From Bacillus sp. ISL-34 (GTDB lineage Bacteria; Bacillota; Bacilli; Bacillales; DSM-1321), in contig NZ_JAGGQJ010000002.1 of the NCBI RefSeq assembly GCF_018613325.1, positions 264,569-328,568 on the forward strand: DNA of 64,000 nucleotides. The letters are read 5' to 3'. Position numbers and translations under genes: made by a program. The notes under the pieces are model-generated. The model worked only from the letters and a program-made list of their open reading frames with translations. It was not told the DNA's origin and did not search any database. Of this stretch, positions 1 to 8,258 are shown one piece after another (positions within the stretch are counted from its first letter, which is position 1; each line of letters starts with the position of its first letter).

Positions 1-1872
1 TAAATCCCTCCATTTTTGATCTGTATAATCACGCAGTTCGAAATAGTCCCCTGTATGCCAATCAGATCCTTCAAAATATGGGTATGATCCTTTTTCCTTG
101 GCCAATTCGTTTGATGCCTTGATTGTTAAGTAAGCGATCTTTTCGTATAAAGCATCGGCATAGTGAACTGCCTCATCTGATTCCCAATAAATATTCTGTG
201 TGGCAAGTAAATGATGCCATCCAAACGTTCCTAAACCAATTGCCCGGTAACGTTTGTTCGAGATGGATGCTTGTTTGACAGGAAGATTATTCACATCAAT
301 GACATTGTCCAGCATACGGATCTGAATCGGAATCAATCTTTCCAAAACATCGCTGCCAACCGCTCGGGGCAAGTTAATGGATGAAAGGTTGCAGACAACG
401 AAATCGCCGCTTTTACGAACCACAACAACATCTCCATCTTCTGTTTCATATTCATCCGTGATCGTCGAAGGGCTTAGGTTTTGGGCAATCTCCGTGCAAA
501 GGTTAGAACAATAAATCATACCTTTATGTTTATTGGGATTCTTCCGATTCACTTCATCGCGGTAGAACATATACGGTACGCCTTCTTCTAATTGAGAAAT
601 CATGATGCTTTTCATGATGTCCATCGCATTGATTTTTTCAAAGCTATAATTTGGAAGTGTGCCATTTTCTGCGGCCTCGACAGCAAGTGCATAATGATTC
701 CTGAAGCTTCCTTCGCCTTTCTTCTCGTCATAAAGATCTTCAAGTGAAAATCCAAGGGTTTGCTTAACGGTATGCGGATCGAAAAGGTACCATTCTTTTC
801 TGTCGCGTACAGCCTCCATGAATAAATCGGGAATGCATACACCTGTAAAAATATCATGGGCTTTTAATCTGTCATCCCCGTTTTGTGTCTTCAAATCGAG
901 GAAGCTCATGATATCTTTATGCCAGGCATCCAAGTAAATCGCGATGGCACCTTTACGTTGACCCAATTGATCGACACTTACAGCTGTCTGGTTGAATAGT
1001 CGAATCCAGGGCGTCGTGCCGGAACTGTTTCCAGAGAAACCCCGGATATCAGAACCAAGCGAGCGAACCTTACCAACGTAAAGACCGACACCGCCGCCGA
1101 ATTTAGATACTTTTGCTGCATCGTAGTTTGATAGATAGATGCCGTCAATGGAATCTTCAATTGCGTCGATAAAGCAAGAGCTCAACTGTCCATGTGTTTT
1201 ACCTGCATTGGAGAGTGTAGGAGTCGCAACGGTCATATAAAGGTTGGACATGGCCCAGTATGCTTCTTTTATAAGTTGCAGGCGGTGCTCCGTTTTTTCC
1301 AATCGCATGATTTCCATCGCGATGATCATGAAACGTTCTTGCGGCAGTTCGTAGACCTTGTCCTTTTTTGGGCGGGCCAAATAGCGGTCGTTCAATAAGT
1401 AGATGCCTATGTAGGAAAATAATTTATCTTTTTCCGGGTCGATCACCGAACCCAATTCCTCAATTTCCGCTTTTGTATATGAAGATAGCAGTTCTGGCTT
1501 ATAAATGGGATAACGTTGACCTTCTGAAAGCTGGGAGAGTTCCGTGATCAGCTCATAGAATGGGCCATAACTCATGCCTTCATAACCTCGGTTGGCTTGT
1601 GCATCCCTATACATTGTATTCAACAGTTCTGCTGCAGCAACGAACGTCCAATCCGGAGCATCGATATCCACACCTTCAAGAGCGAGCTGAATCAGTTTTT
1701 TTGATGCCTGTTCTTCGGTTGAGTCACTTTTGCGATCAAGCCATTTTGTAAAACGCTTTTTGAACTTTTCCATATCGAGACGGCCTTCGAATTCCTTCGA
1801 TAACATCTCAAGCTGGATGGATTTCGTTTCTGTGTCATTTTCACTTATGGTAGAGTTATATGTTTGAGTCAT
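1..1872 (-). CDS. Ribonucleoside-diphosphate reductase, large (alpha) subunit; 3' part outside the window
   Basis: Class I ribonucleotide reductase catalytic subunit, which makes deoxyribonucleotides from ribonucleoside diphosphates together with a radical-generating beta subunit. About 624 codons are visible and the frame runs off the left edge. Family signatures are present: an LSSCF cysteine near residue 235, NLCTEI near residue 457 (active-site Asn, Cys, Glu) and CNLSSINL near residue 494. The N terminus goes straight into the barrel region, so no ATP-cone is apparent. The start is ATG at 1872 with an AAGGAGG site upstream. NrdA or NrdE type cannot be settled from the fragment, so no symbol is given. 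A cobalamin riboswitch and terminator precede it, suggesting repression when vitamin B12 is plentiful. Confidence 0.95.
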   Translation of the reverse strand, partial: MTQTYNSTISENDTETKSIQLEMLSKEFEGRLDMEKFKKRFTKWLDRKSDSTEEQASKKLIQLALEGVDIDAPDWTFVAAAELLNTMYRDAQANRGYEGMSYGPFYELITELSQLSEGQRYPIYKPELLSSYTKAEIEELGSVIDPEKDKLFSYIGIYLLNDRYLARPKKDKVYELPQERFMIIAMEIMRLEKTEHRLQLIKEAYWAMSNLYMTVATPTLSNAGKTHGQLSSCFIDAIEDSIDGIYLSNYDAAKVSKFGGGVGLYVGKVRSLGSDIRGFSGNSSGTTPWIRLFNQTAVSVDQLGQRKGAIAIYLDAWHKDIMSFLDLKTQNGDDRLKAHDIFTGVCIPDLFMEAVRDRKEWYLFDPHTVKQTLGFSLEDLYDEKKGEGSFRNHYALAVEAAENGTLPNYSFEKINAMDIMKSIMISQLEEGVPYMFYRDEVNRKNPNKHKGMIYCSNLCTEIAQNLSPSTITDEYETEDGDVVVVRKSGDFVVCNLSSINLPRAVGSDVLERLIPIQIRMLDNVIDVNNLPVKQASISNKRYRAIGLGTFGWHHLLATQNIYWESDEAVHYADALYEKIAYLTIKASNELAKEKGSYPYFEGSDWHTGDYFELRDYTDQKWRDL

Positions 1873-1902
1873 TAATAATCCTCCTTGTTAACTTCCGATA
1901 AA

Positions 1903-1932
1903 ATAAAAAAAACCGCCCAATGAATTGAGCGG
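1903..1932 (-). terminator. Riboswitch-linked intrinsic terminator upstream of the reductase gene
   Basis: Read on the minus strand, a CCGCTCAAT/ATTGGGCGG hairpin is followed by a run of eight U. It lies between the cobalamin aptamer and the reductase start, so it is the likely expression platform. A second potential stem upstream (AAACGATAG pairing with CTATCGTTT, 1936-1985) may form the alternative structure. Confidence 0.8.
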
Positions 1933-2021
1933 ATCAAACGATAGAATAAAAGAGCCATGAAAAAATAGCCGTTATACTATCGTTTCATCATCTCAATCCC
2001 CGAAGAATAAGAAACATGAAA

Positions 2022-2182
2022 AATTCAAGGCAGGTCTCCTGACTCATGATCATCCTACTTTGAGTCCTTCCCGTATAGAGAGCTATACAGTGGGTTTCTC
2101 ATTTCGTCACATTTACAGTTGCGGGGACAGTTCCGGGTTTACACCGGATTCCCTTTTCAGCCATCACTGGCACCTTGGATTA
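2022..2182 (-). promoter_or_regulatory. Cobalamin (AdoCbl) riboswitch
   Basis: The minus strand carries the conserved cobalamin-riboswitch blocks in order: GGTGCCAGTG near the 5' end, GGGAATCCGGTG, AAACCCGGAACTGTCCCCGC, AACTGT, and AGTCAGGAGACCTGCC at the 3' end. Spacing fits an aptamer of about 160 nt. Its target is the adjacent ribonucleotide reductase gene through the terminator at 1903-1932. This class is known to switch genes off when adenosylcobalamin binds. Confidence 0.93.
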
Positions 2183-2484
2183 TAAAAAATTCTATATATA
2201 GTTATTGGTATTGTTTGTATAATCAATATCTAGTATTTCTGCTTATATTATCGTAAGCCATATACGATGATAATTCAACTAATATATTTGAAAAAAACCA
2301 ACCCTTATCTATTGACAAAGTGAGGGCAGAGGGTGAAGCAATGAAAGATTTTATTGGGGAATGGATAATTCAAGCGCTGATTTTACGGGATTTTGTGTTA
2401 AAATAAAGTGTCTAGTAAAGGTGGCTCCCCTTATTGCGATGAGGGGATTCGCGGAAAAATATTTATGAAAAAGGGGATTAAATC

Positions 2485-3414
2485 TTGGAAAAAGTATTAG
2501 TTTTTGGACATAAAAACCCGGATACAGACACAATCTGTTCAGCAATCGCTTATGCAGATCTGAAAAAGCAGTTAGGTATCAACGCTGAACCAGTTCGTCT
2601 GGGTGAAGTGAATGGTGAAACTCAATATGCATTGGACCAATTCAAATTCGAAGCTCCCCGTCTTGTGGAAAAAGTTGCAGGGGAAGCTGATGGCGTAATC
2701 CTGGTCGATCATAACGAACGCCAGCAAAGTGCTGAAGATATTGACCAAGTCCGTGTGTTGGAAGTTATCGACCATCACCGTATCGCTAACTTTGAAACAA
2801 GCGATCCTTTATATTACCGTGCGGAACCAGTTGGCTGTACGGCAACCATTTTAAATAAAATTTATAAAGAAAACGGCATTGAAGTCCCTAAAGCAATCGC
2901 AGGTCTTATGCTGTCTGCCATCATTTCCGACTCTTTATTGTTCAAATCACCAACATGCACGGAGCAAGACGTTGCAGCAGCAATGGAATTGGCTGCCATT
3001 GCAGGGGTCGACGCTGAAACATATGGCTTGGAAATGTTGAAGGCGGGAGCTGACTTAAGCGACAAAACGATTGCCCAGCTTATCACTCTTGATGCAAAGG
3101 AATTCTCCATGGGAATGGCTAAAGTGGAGATAGCACAGGTCAATGCTGTTGATCCGAACGAAGTCCTTGCTAAGCAAGCGGAATTGGAAGCGGCGATTGA
3201 AGCGGTAATCGCTGTGAAGGAATTGGACTTATTCCTATTCGTCGTAACGGATATCTTGACTAATGATTCTGTTGCCTTGGCTCTTGGTAAAGCAGCATAT
3301 GCAGTGGAAAAAGCATACGACGTTTCATTAAACAATAACATCGCCGTATTGGAAGGCGTTGTATCGCGTAAAAAACAAATCGTCCCGGTCTTAACGGACG
3401 TATTCAGCAAATAA
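2485..3414 (+). CDS. ppaC: Manganese-dependent inorganic pyrophosphatase (family II, DHH)
   Basis: Cytoplasmic enzyme that hydrolyses pyrophosphate to two phosphates and pulls biosynthetic reactions forward. The 309 residues match the usual length of the short, CBS-free family II enzymes. Metal ligands are visible: H9, D13 and D15 in GHKNPDTD, D75 in VDHNE, and the D96-H97-H98 triad in VIDHHR. The C-terminal substrate-binding SRKKQ motif is present. The start is TTG at 2485, preceded by AAAAGGGG. The gene is monocistronic with its own terminator. Confidence 0.96.
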   Translation: MEKVLVFGHKNPDTDTICSAIAYADLKKQLGINAEPVRLGEVNGETQYALDQFKFEAPRLVEKVAGEADGVILVDHNERQQSAEDIDQVRVLEVIDHHRIANFETSDPLYYRAEPVGCTATILNKIYKENGIEVPKAIAGLMLSAIISDSLLFKSPTCTEQDVAAAMELAAIAGVDAETYGLEMLKAGADLSDKTIAQLITLDAKEFSMGMAKVEIAQVNAVDPNEVLAKQAELEAAIEAVIAVKELDLFLFVVTDILTNDSVALALGKAAYAVEKAYDVSLNNNIAVLEGVVSRKKQIVPVLTDVFSK

Positions 3415-3424
3415 TACAGGAAAA

Positions 3425-3460
3425 GGGGTGCTCATCAAAAACATGGGCATCCTTTTTTTT
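3425..3460 (+). terminator. Terminator of ppaC
   Basis: A GGGTGCTCAT/ATGGGCATCC stem is followed by eight T. Confidence 0.85.
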
Positions 3461-3469
3461 GTACACGCA

Positions 3470-3514
3470 AAAAAAAAGACTCAACCATCCATTAAGGGTG
3501 TTTGAGTCTTTTTT
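3470..3514. terminator. Bidirectional terminator
   Basis: A GACTCAA/TTGAGTC stem is flanked by A-runs on the left and T-runs on the right. It can stop transcription from ppaC and from the small minus-strand gene at 3516-3662. Confidence 0.75.
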
Positions 3515-3515
3515 C

Positions 3516-3662
3516 TTAATTCAAAGCTTCCTTTTCTTTTTCATAGGCGATGACAATCAATTCTTTATTGGCTTCCTCGCCAAGTTTGCTTTCAAAGCTT
3601 TTCAGTTCATTCAATAAATCCGGTGACAGATTTGCTGCCGTATAATCCTGCTCGGGTGTCAT
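3516..3662 (-). CDS. Small hypothetical protein (48 aa)
   Basis: ATG at 3662 has a strong AAAGGAG ribosome site nearby. The product is 48 residues, acidic and probably helical: it starts MTPEQDYTAANLSPD and ends KEKEALN. There is no signal peptide, membrane segment or cysteine. The frame ends right before a bidirectional terminator, which supports a real transcript end. I do not recognise the family. Confidence 0.65.
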   Translation of the reverse strand: MTPEQDYTAANLSPDLLNELKSFESKLGEEANKELIVIAYEKEKEALN

Positions 3663-3747
3663 GCTTTTCGCTCCTTTCAAAAGGAAATAATTCATGTTAT
3701 CTATTTTGTCGGTTTGAAAAGTTTCTATTCAGCAGAAATTTTTTTCT

Positions 3748-5205
3748 TCAAGATATTTTACTTTCTGAGGTGGCGAGTTTTTCAAGCAATAACGAACTTT
3801 CATCATCAAGTCCTTGCACTTGTACAGGTATTCCCAGAAGCTGATATTTAAGGACAACCGTATCAACAGCACCGACTGCTGAAGCATCCCATATTTTAGA
3901 ATGGGAAAAGTCGATGATGATTGCATCGGCTTTTTCCTTGAAATCGAACTTCGAAACAAAGTCCTGGACTGAAGCGAAAAATATTTGTCCGCTGATAAGA
4001 TAAGTGATTTTCTTAGCCTGGATGTCTTCCGTTTTCTCTACTGCCACTTTAGAAATTTTAGCCGAGAAGAAAATCATGCTCAAGAGCACTCCTGCAAATA
4101 CCCCTTTTGATAAGTCATGTGTATAAAGGACAATGAGGACAGTCACGATCATCACGGCTGCATCCGACTTTGGAGCTTTAGTGAGCCTCTTTAGGGAAGA
4201 CCAGTCAAAGGTCCCGATTGAAACCATGATCATCACTGCGACAAGTGCAGCCATCGGTATTTTAATAAGGACATCATTCAATACCACGATTAATACCATA
4301 AGGAATGCGCCAGCTACAAAAGTGGAGAGCCTGCCCCTTCCACCCGATTTAATGTTGATACCGGACTGGCCGATCATCGCGCATCCTGCCATGCCGCCGA
4401 AACATCCGGCAATGATATTCGAAATCCCCTGGCCTTTGGCTTCCTTATTTTTATTACTGTCCGTGTCAGTCATCTCATCGACTATTTGAGCCGTCAATAA
4501 CGATTCAAGCAGCCCTACAAACGCAAGGGCTATGGAATAAGGGAAAATGATCGCCAAGGTTTCGAAGGTCAAAGGGATGTCTGGAAGCATGAACATCGGA
4601 AGCGCTTCGGTCAATTGCCCCATATCCCCGACCGTACGCACCGTAGCCCCCGTGGTAACTGCAACGATCGTCATGAATATGATGGCGACAAGTGGTGAAG
4701 GTATGACTTTCGTGATTCGCGGAAAAAGATAAATGATAGCTAATGAAACGGCTGTCATGACATACATGATCCATGTTTCGCCAACGAAATGGGTGAGCTG
4801 TGCCGTGAAAATCAAAATGGCTAAGGAATTCACAAAACCAGTCATGACCGGCTTCGGAATGAACTTCATTAACTTCCCGATTTTTAAGACCCCTAGCAAA
4901 ATTTGCAGCAAACCAGTCAATATTGTTGCAGCAAGTAAATAGTTCAAGCCATGATCTTTTACAAGGTCGACCATGACGAGTGCCATTGCCCCAGTGGCAG
5001 CCGATATCATTCCCGGCCTCCCGCCGACAAAAGAGATGACGATGGCAATGCAGAATGAGGCATATAGACCAACCATTGGGTCAACGCCGGCAATGATCGA
5101 AAAGGCAATCGCCTCAGGAATCAATGCCAAGGCAACGACAATTCCGGATAGAACATCCCCTCTAACGTTGCCGAACCATTCCTGTTTGTATGCAGATGTA
5201 TTCAA
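3748..5205 (-). CDS. SulP-family inorganic anion transporter with STAS domain
   Basis: Membrane transporter of the SLC26/SulP family, whose members move sulfate, bicarbonate or similar anions. The 485 residues contain about 10-14 hydrophobic segments (residues about 15-385) and a cytoplasmic STAS domain (about 395-485). The N-terminal transporter motif ([20 protein letters not shown]) and the glycine-rich [11 protein letters not shown] stretch are typical. The start is TTG at 5205 with AAGGAGTG seven bases upstream. No sulfate-assimilation or carbonic anhydrase gene is adjacent, so the substrate stays open. Confidence 0.9.
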   Translation of the reverse strand: MNTSAYKQEWFGNVRGDVLSGIVVALALIPEAIAFSIIAGVDPMVGLYASFCIAIVISFVGGRPGMISAATGAMALVMVDLVKDHGLNYLLAATILTGLLQILLGVLKIGKLMKFIPKPVMTGFVNSLAILIFTAQLTHFVGETWIMYVMTAVSLAIIYLFPRITKVIPSPLVAIIFMTIVAVTTGATVRTVGDMGQLTEALPMFMLPDIPLTFETLAIIFPYSIALAFVGLLESLLTAQIVDEMTDTDSNKNKEAKGQGISNIIAGCFGGMAGCAMIGQSGINIKSGGRGRLSTFVAGAFLMVLIVVLNDVLIKIPMAALVAVMIMVSIGTFDWSSLKRLTKAPKSDAAVMIVTVLIVLYTHDLSKGVFAGVLLSMIFFSAKISKVAVEKTEDIQAKKITYLISGQIFFASVQDFVSKFDFKEKADAIIIDFSHSKIWDASAVGAVDTVVLKYQLLGIPVQVQGLDDESSLLLEKLATSESKIS

Positions 5206-5479
5206 AGAAACACTCCTTCTTTCTTTTATATATGTGTGTTCATTTCTTTTAACGCACTAAATTATAGCATGAGTCCTTCTTTCTATCTATATGGATAATA
5301 TAAACGACAAATCGAGGGCTATTCATTCTTATCATAGGCGAATGAAGGTAAAAGGCCTAAAGGGGGAAATTTCAAGAAATGACGATGGGTATCATCCAAT
5401 AAGGAAGGGTGAAAAATTTCCAAAGGCTTCTGAATCGCTTTCGCTTAAGAATCATTGAAGGCTGACTGCAAGAAGATTA

Positions 5480-5829
5480 GTGAAATTCGTTATAATCCAA
5501 GAAAAATTGGATGTGGAATCATTTCAATTGGAATTTTCGTGGGACTTTGTGGCAATCGTATTGAGAGGGGATGATCATTAGCATTTCCCTGATTCTTTTC
5601 CCATTCACCTTGGTGAAAATCCTGAAATTCTCGAAGCAGAGGTAAAGGACAGTCACATTGATTGAACTATACAGGCCACACAGGATTGCCGTTTTGAAAC
5701 TGGAAGAGGTGTCACTTACTGCCCTCGAATCTAATCGAAAGAGAAGCGGAAAAAGCTGCGGAATGGGATCATATGAAAGAACAGCTTTATCTTAAATATA
5801 AGGAAATCATCGTGACAAAAACGGGATGA
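5480..5829 (+). pseudogene. Decayed small coding region
   Basis: One frame reads VESFQLEFSWDFVAIVLRG, meets a stop, resumes as HFPDSFPIHLGENPEILEAE, meets another stop, then CRFETGRGVTYCP. A frameshift leads into LIEREAEKAAEWDHMKEQ and KYKEIIVTKTG, ending in TGA at 5827-5829. The segments read like one protein of about 115 residues broken by two stops and one frameshift. No family is recognised. Sequencing error is a less likely explanation, given three lesions in 350 bases. The remaining sequence from 5206 to 5479 shows nothing recognisable. Confidence 0.5.
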
Positions 5830-5903
5830 TATGATGATACTGCATGATTTATATGAATCGAGCCAGTTATAGTCCGCCGCACAATCACTTTACATAGCAA
5901 TGA

Positions 5904-5930
5904 TAAAAGACCTTGAAAGGGTCTTTTTTT
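5904..5930 (+). terminator. Terminator after the decayed gene
   Basis: An AAAAGACC TTGAAA GGGTCTTTTTTT hairpin lies about 75 bases beyond the end of the decayed reading frame. Confidence 0.7.
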
Positions 5931-6088
5931 ATTGAATTTTGTGTGTAATCTGGGTAAGGAGGCATGAGGAAGATGGCTATTGTTATCGGAACAATAACTT
6001 ACATTTTCAACATACATGGAAGTGGTGAGGGTGAAAAGGCCAGCTCTATCAAAGTTTTTGGAGTAGGAACCCTCCCGGTGTCAAGAGG

Positions 6089-6283
6089 CTATTCCTTATC
6101 AATGATACTGTATTTACATTTAGGACATGTCACTTCTTTATAGTGCTTGAACCTGATCTTTCGAAGGTCGCTTCTGGTCAACATTGCGAATACATTATAC
6201 CTTGTGCCGCATGCACAAGTATTTTTATCTTTAACTATGTGTCTCTCATCCGTAGTAGCTGAATAAATGGTTGGAAAAAACAT
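6089..6283 (-). CDS. Small zinc-ribbon-like protein under c-di-GMP riboswitch control (64 aa)
   Basis: ATG at 6283 follows a strong AGGAGGG site. The 64-residue product has CAC near residue 23 and CPKC near residue 54, a spacing that could hold one zinc ion in a ribbon fold. It is basic and soluble, with no signal peptide. I do not recognise a named family. Its importance comes from context: a c-di-GMP-I riboswitch lies about 80 bases upstream on the same strand, so it is probably a c-di-GMP output gene. No gene follows in the same direction. Confidence 0.75.
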   Translation of the reverse strand: MFFPTIYSATTDERHIVKDKNTCACGTRYNVFAMLTRSDLRKIRFKHYKEVTCPKCKYSIIDKE

Positions 6284-6359
6284 ATATAACCCTCCTATTT
6301 TTAATTTTAGGCAAATTAAAAAGGGGCAAGAAATTGATAATAAAGAGATCCATTCAAGA

Positions 6360-6432
6360 AAAATCTTGGCAGCCCGGCTGCCATGACAACTAAGATGTTG
6401 TGTTAGGCCCGTGGCTTTGCGTCTTTTACTTT
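6360..6432 (-). promoter_or_regulatory. Cyclic di-GMP-I (GEMM-I) riboswitch
   Basis: The minus strand contains the diagnostic GEMM-I core: GACGCAAAGCCACGGGCCT, then a short P2 arm, then ATGGCAGCCGGGCTGCC. The GCAAAGCCACGGG and GGCAGCCGGG blocks match the conserved tetraloop and receptor regions. The aptamer ends about 80 bases before the start of the 64-residue zinc-ribbon gene. I see no clear terminator between them, so control may act on translation or through a weaker alternative fold. Confidence 0.9.
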
Positions 6433-6562
6433 CATAAAATTTGCCTAAAATAATCTTAACATAAAATTTGATGCGTTATGAAGTGTTATGGCTGCAGCCA
6501 ACCTTCCCCTTTTATTAAGTATCAACAGCAATCAGCAGGATTGTCCAAAATATAGAAGGAAA

Positions 6563-6637
6563 ATAGCGAAGTATACAAAAGGGTTTCTTCGATTCGTACA
6601 AAAAGTACGATTGAAAGAGACCCTTTTGGTACGCTAT
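6563..6637. repeat. Long imperfect inverted repeat (hairpin)
   Basis: Two arms of about 33-37 bases (6563-6599 and 6605-6637) are near-complementary around an AAAAA loop. Matching blocks include ATAGCG/CGCTAT at the outer ends, AAAAGGGT with ACCCTTTT, and CGTAC/GTACG at the tip. No T-run follows, so it is not an ordinary terminator. Apart from this hairpin and the terminator at 6802-6834, nothing is recognised between 6433 and 6847; an open frame through it has no ribosome site. Confidence 0.7.
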
Positions 6638-6801
6638 AACTTGGGAAACCATGTGCAGCAGCTGGTTTTCAATATTCCTTTTTCGTGTGTGCAGGACTTC
6701 TGTTCGTTTTTCTCCTCACTGCCTGTATCGGAATACGGCCGAAACGAAATTCAGTTCCAGAGGTATCCAGAACTACTGCTGTATGAGAGCATTAAACATG
6801 A

Positions 6802-6834
6802 GAAAGCCTGCTTCCAGATGGAAGCAGGCTTTCT
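6802..6834 (-). terminator. Terminator of the MFS exporter gene
   Basis: A perfect 13-bp stem (AAAGCCTGCTTCC/GGAAGCAGGCTTT) sits 14 bases beyond the MFS stop codon. The U-run is short. Confidence 0.7.
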
Positions 6835-6847
6835 TGCCAAAGTGTGA

Positions 6848-8059
6848 TTAATGTGATCTGGCCAACTCCGGATTGCGGTGCATCGCGAAATAGAGGATAA
6901 GTCCGGCTATGAGGAGTAACGTGCTGGTCGTGATGAAAACGGCGGAGAATCCGTAGAAACCAGCAACCATACCGCCCATTGCGGGTCCGATGATATTGCC
7001 TAAAAAGCGCAGGCTCGTATTGTACCCAAGTACTTCCCCCTGCATTGCGACAGGCGCTTCTTGGCGAATGTAGGCAATCCTTACAGGGATGATGCCGCCT
7101 ATTGCCATGCCTAGTATGAAACGTACAAAAACAAGCTGCCAAAAATGATTGATGAAGGCACCGGGCAAGTAGACAAGAGCTGTCAGAAAAAGAAGCAGCA
7201 CAAGAATCTTCACATGTCCATGCCGATCACCTATCTTGCCCCAGTGACGCGCCATCAATAAATTCCCCAGGCCTGCTGCAGAAAAGGCGATTCCTGAATA
7301 AAATCCAAGATTGGAAGTTCCATGCAGCTCACCAACGTATAAAGAAAGAATGGGCTGGATGCTGAAGTGGGCAACTTGAACAAGTGTCGAAATGAGCATG
7401 ACATTCACCAGGATGGGATTCCTTAAGATATGCGAGAGCACCTCCCTGCTTGTATAGCTCGACTTCGTTCCCTTCTGCCGTTCCATTCGGTACTCCTTGG
7501 TTGCAAAAACAAGAAGCCCAGAAATGAAAATGGTGATGGAGGTGAATTTAAAGGCGGTTGAATAGCCGAGCGTGTCTGCAAGCAGGCCGCCAAGCAATGG
7601 ACCGAAAAGGGAACCGGTTATATTTCCCGTTTGCAAGGTTCCCAGTACACGTCCGGCAATTTCTTTTGGGGTCTGCGTTGATATGAAGGCCTGTGACATG
7701 GAAATGAAGCCAGTAAATATTCCTGTGAACATCCTTAAGACGAATAGCTGCCATACATTTTCAACGAATCCCATCAGGAAAATGGACAGGCCCATCCCAA
7801 AGGCGCAGGCAATCAATATTTTCTTTCTGCCGTACCGGTCACCAATGCGTCCCCAAATGGGAGAAAATAAAAAGGCAGTCACAAAAGTGATTCCAAAAGT
7901 CCATCCGGACCAATGCTGGATATATTGAGTCGAATAATCTCCGAATGTACCAATGTATAAGGATATGAATGGGAGAACCATTGTCATGCTCCCGCCTATG
8001 AAGAAATTGGCGAACCACATGATGAAAAGGTTCCGTTTAGCTATTTTATGAGCATTCAT
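6848..8059 (-). CDS. MFS multidrug-type efflux transporter
   Basis: A 12-segment major facilitator exporter of 403 residues, the usual length of the DHA1 drug:H+ antiporters. Motif A (GRIGDRYGRKK) follows segment 2, and the antiporter motif C region (TGNITGSLFGPLLGG) lies in segment 5. Each half carries a similar repeat. Substrate cannot be predicted. The ATG at 8059 has its purine-rich site (GGAGGAAAGAAG) unusually far upstream, about 14-19 bases. No in-frame GTG or TTG lies closer, so the start is only fairly sure. Confidence 0.88.
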   Translation of the reverse strand: MNAHKIAKRNLFIMWFANFFIGGSMTMVLPFISLYIGTFGDYSTQYIQHWSGWTFGITFVTAFLFSPIWGRIGDRYGRKKILIACAFGMGLSIFLMGFVENVWQLFVLRMFTGIFTGFISMSQAFISTQTPKEIAGRVLGTLQTGNITGSLFGPLLGGLLADTLGYSTAFKFTSITIFISGLLVFATKEYRMERQKGTKSSYTSREVLSHILRNPILVNVMLISTLVQVAHFSIQPILSLYVGELHGTSNLGFYSGIAFSAAGLGNLLMARHWGKIGDRHGHVKILVLLLFLTALVYLPGAFINHFWQLVFVRFILGMAIGGIIPVRIAYIRQEAPVAMQGEVLGYNTSLRFLGNIIGPAMGGMVAGFYGFSAVFITTSTLLLIAGLILYFAMHRNPELARSH

Positions 8060-8176
8060 TTTACATACAACACTTCTTTCCTCCGAAAAAACTTCGGGTT
8101 CCTAAATAATAGTATACAGAATTTGACTAATTTATTAAACGAATTTGTTTTACTGGTTTTTTAATGAATGTGCAAA

Positions 8177-8185
8177 TGGTATAAT
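8177..8185 (+). promoter_or_regulatory. Extended -10 promoter element for the citrate transporter gene
   Basis: TGGTATAAT lies 73 bases before the start codon. The -35 region is T-rich and weak, as expected with an extended -10 element. Confidence 0.45.
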
Positions 8186-8258
8186 GTGAAAATATTGATT
8201 TTTCAGAAAAATTAAAAATCAAAAGATATTCATTTTTCCATTTAAAGGAGTTTTTAAC

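Noticed and set aside
2341..2406. 21-codon frame (MKDFIGEWIIQAL...) upstream of ppaC
   Set aside because: Weak ribosome site, no terminator or attenuator structure between it and ppaC.
2862..3410. 182-codon minus-strand frame opposite ppaC
   Set aside because: Shadow of the pyrophosphatase gene; serine- and alanine-rich nonsense product.
5973..6143. 56-codon plus-strand frame behind AAGGAGG (MAIVIGTITYIFNIHGSG...)
   Set aside because: It overlaps the 3' end of the better supported riboswitch-controlled zinc-ribbon gene on the other strand, and the ribosome site spacing is poor for either ATG.
6488..6847. 119-codon plus-strand frame
   Set aside because: No ribosome site; it runs through a long inverted repeat and into a terminator stem, and the product resembles nothing.
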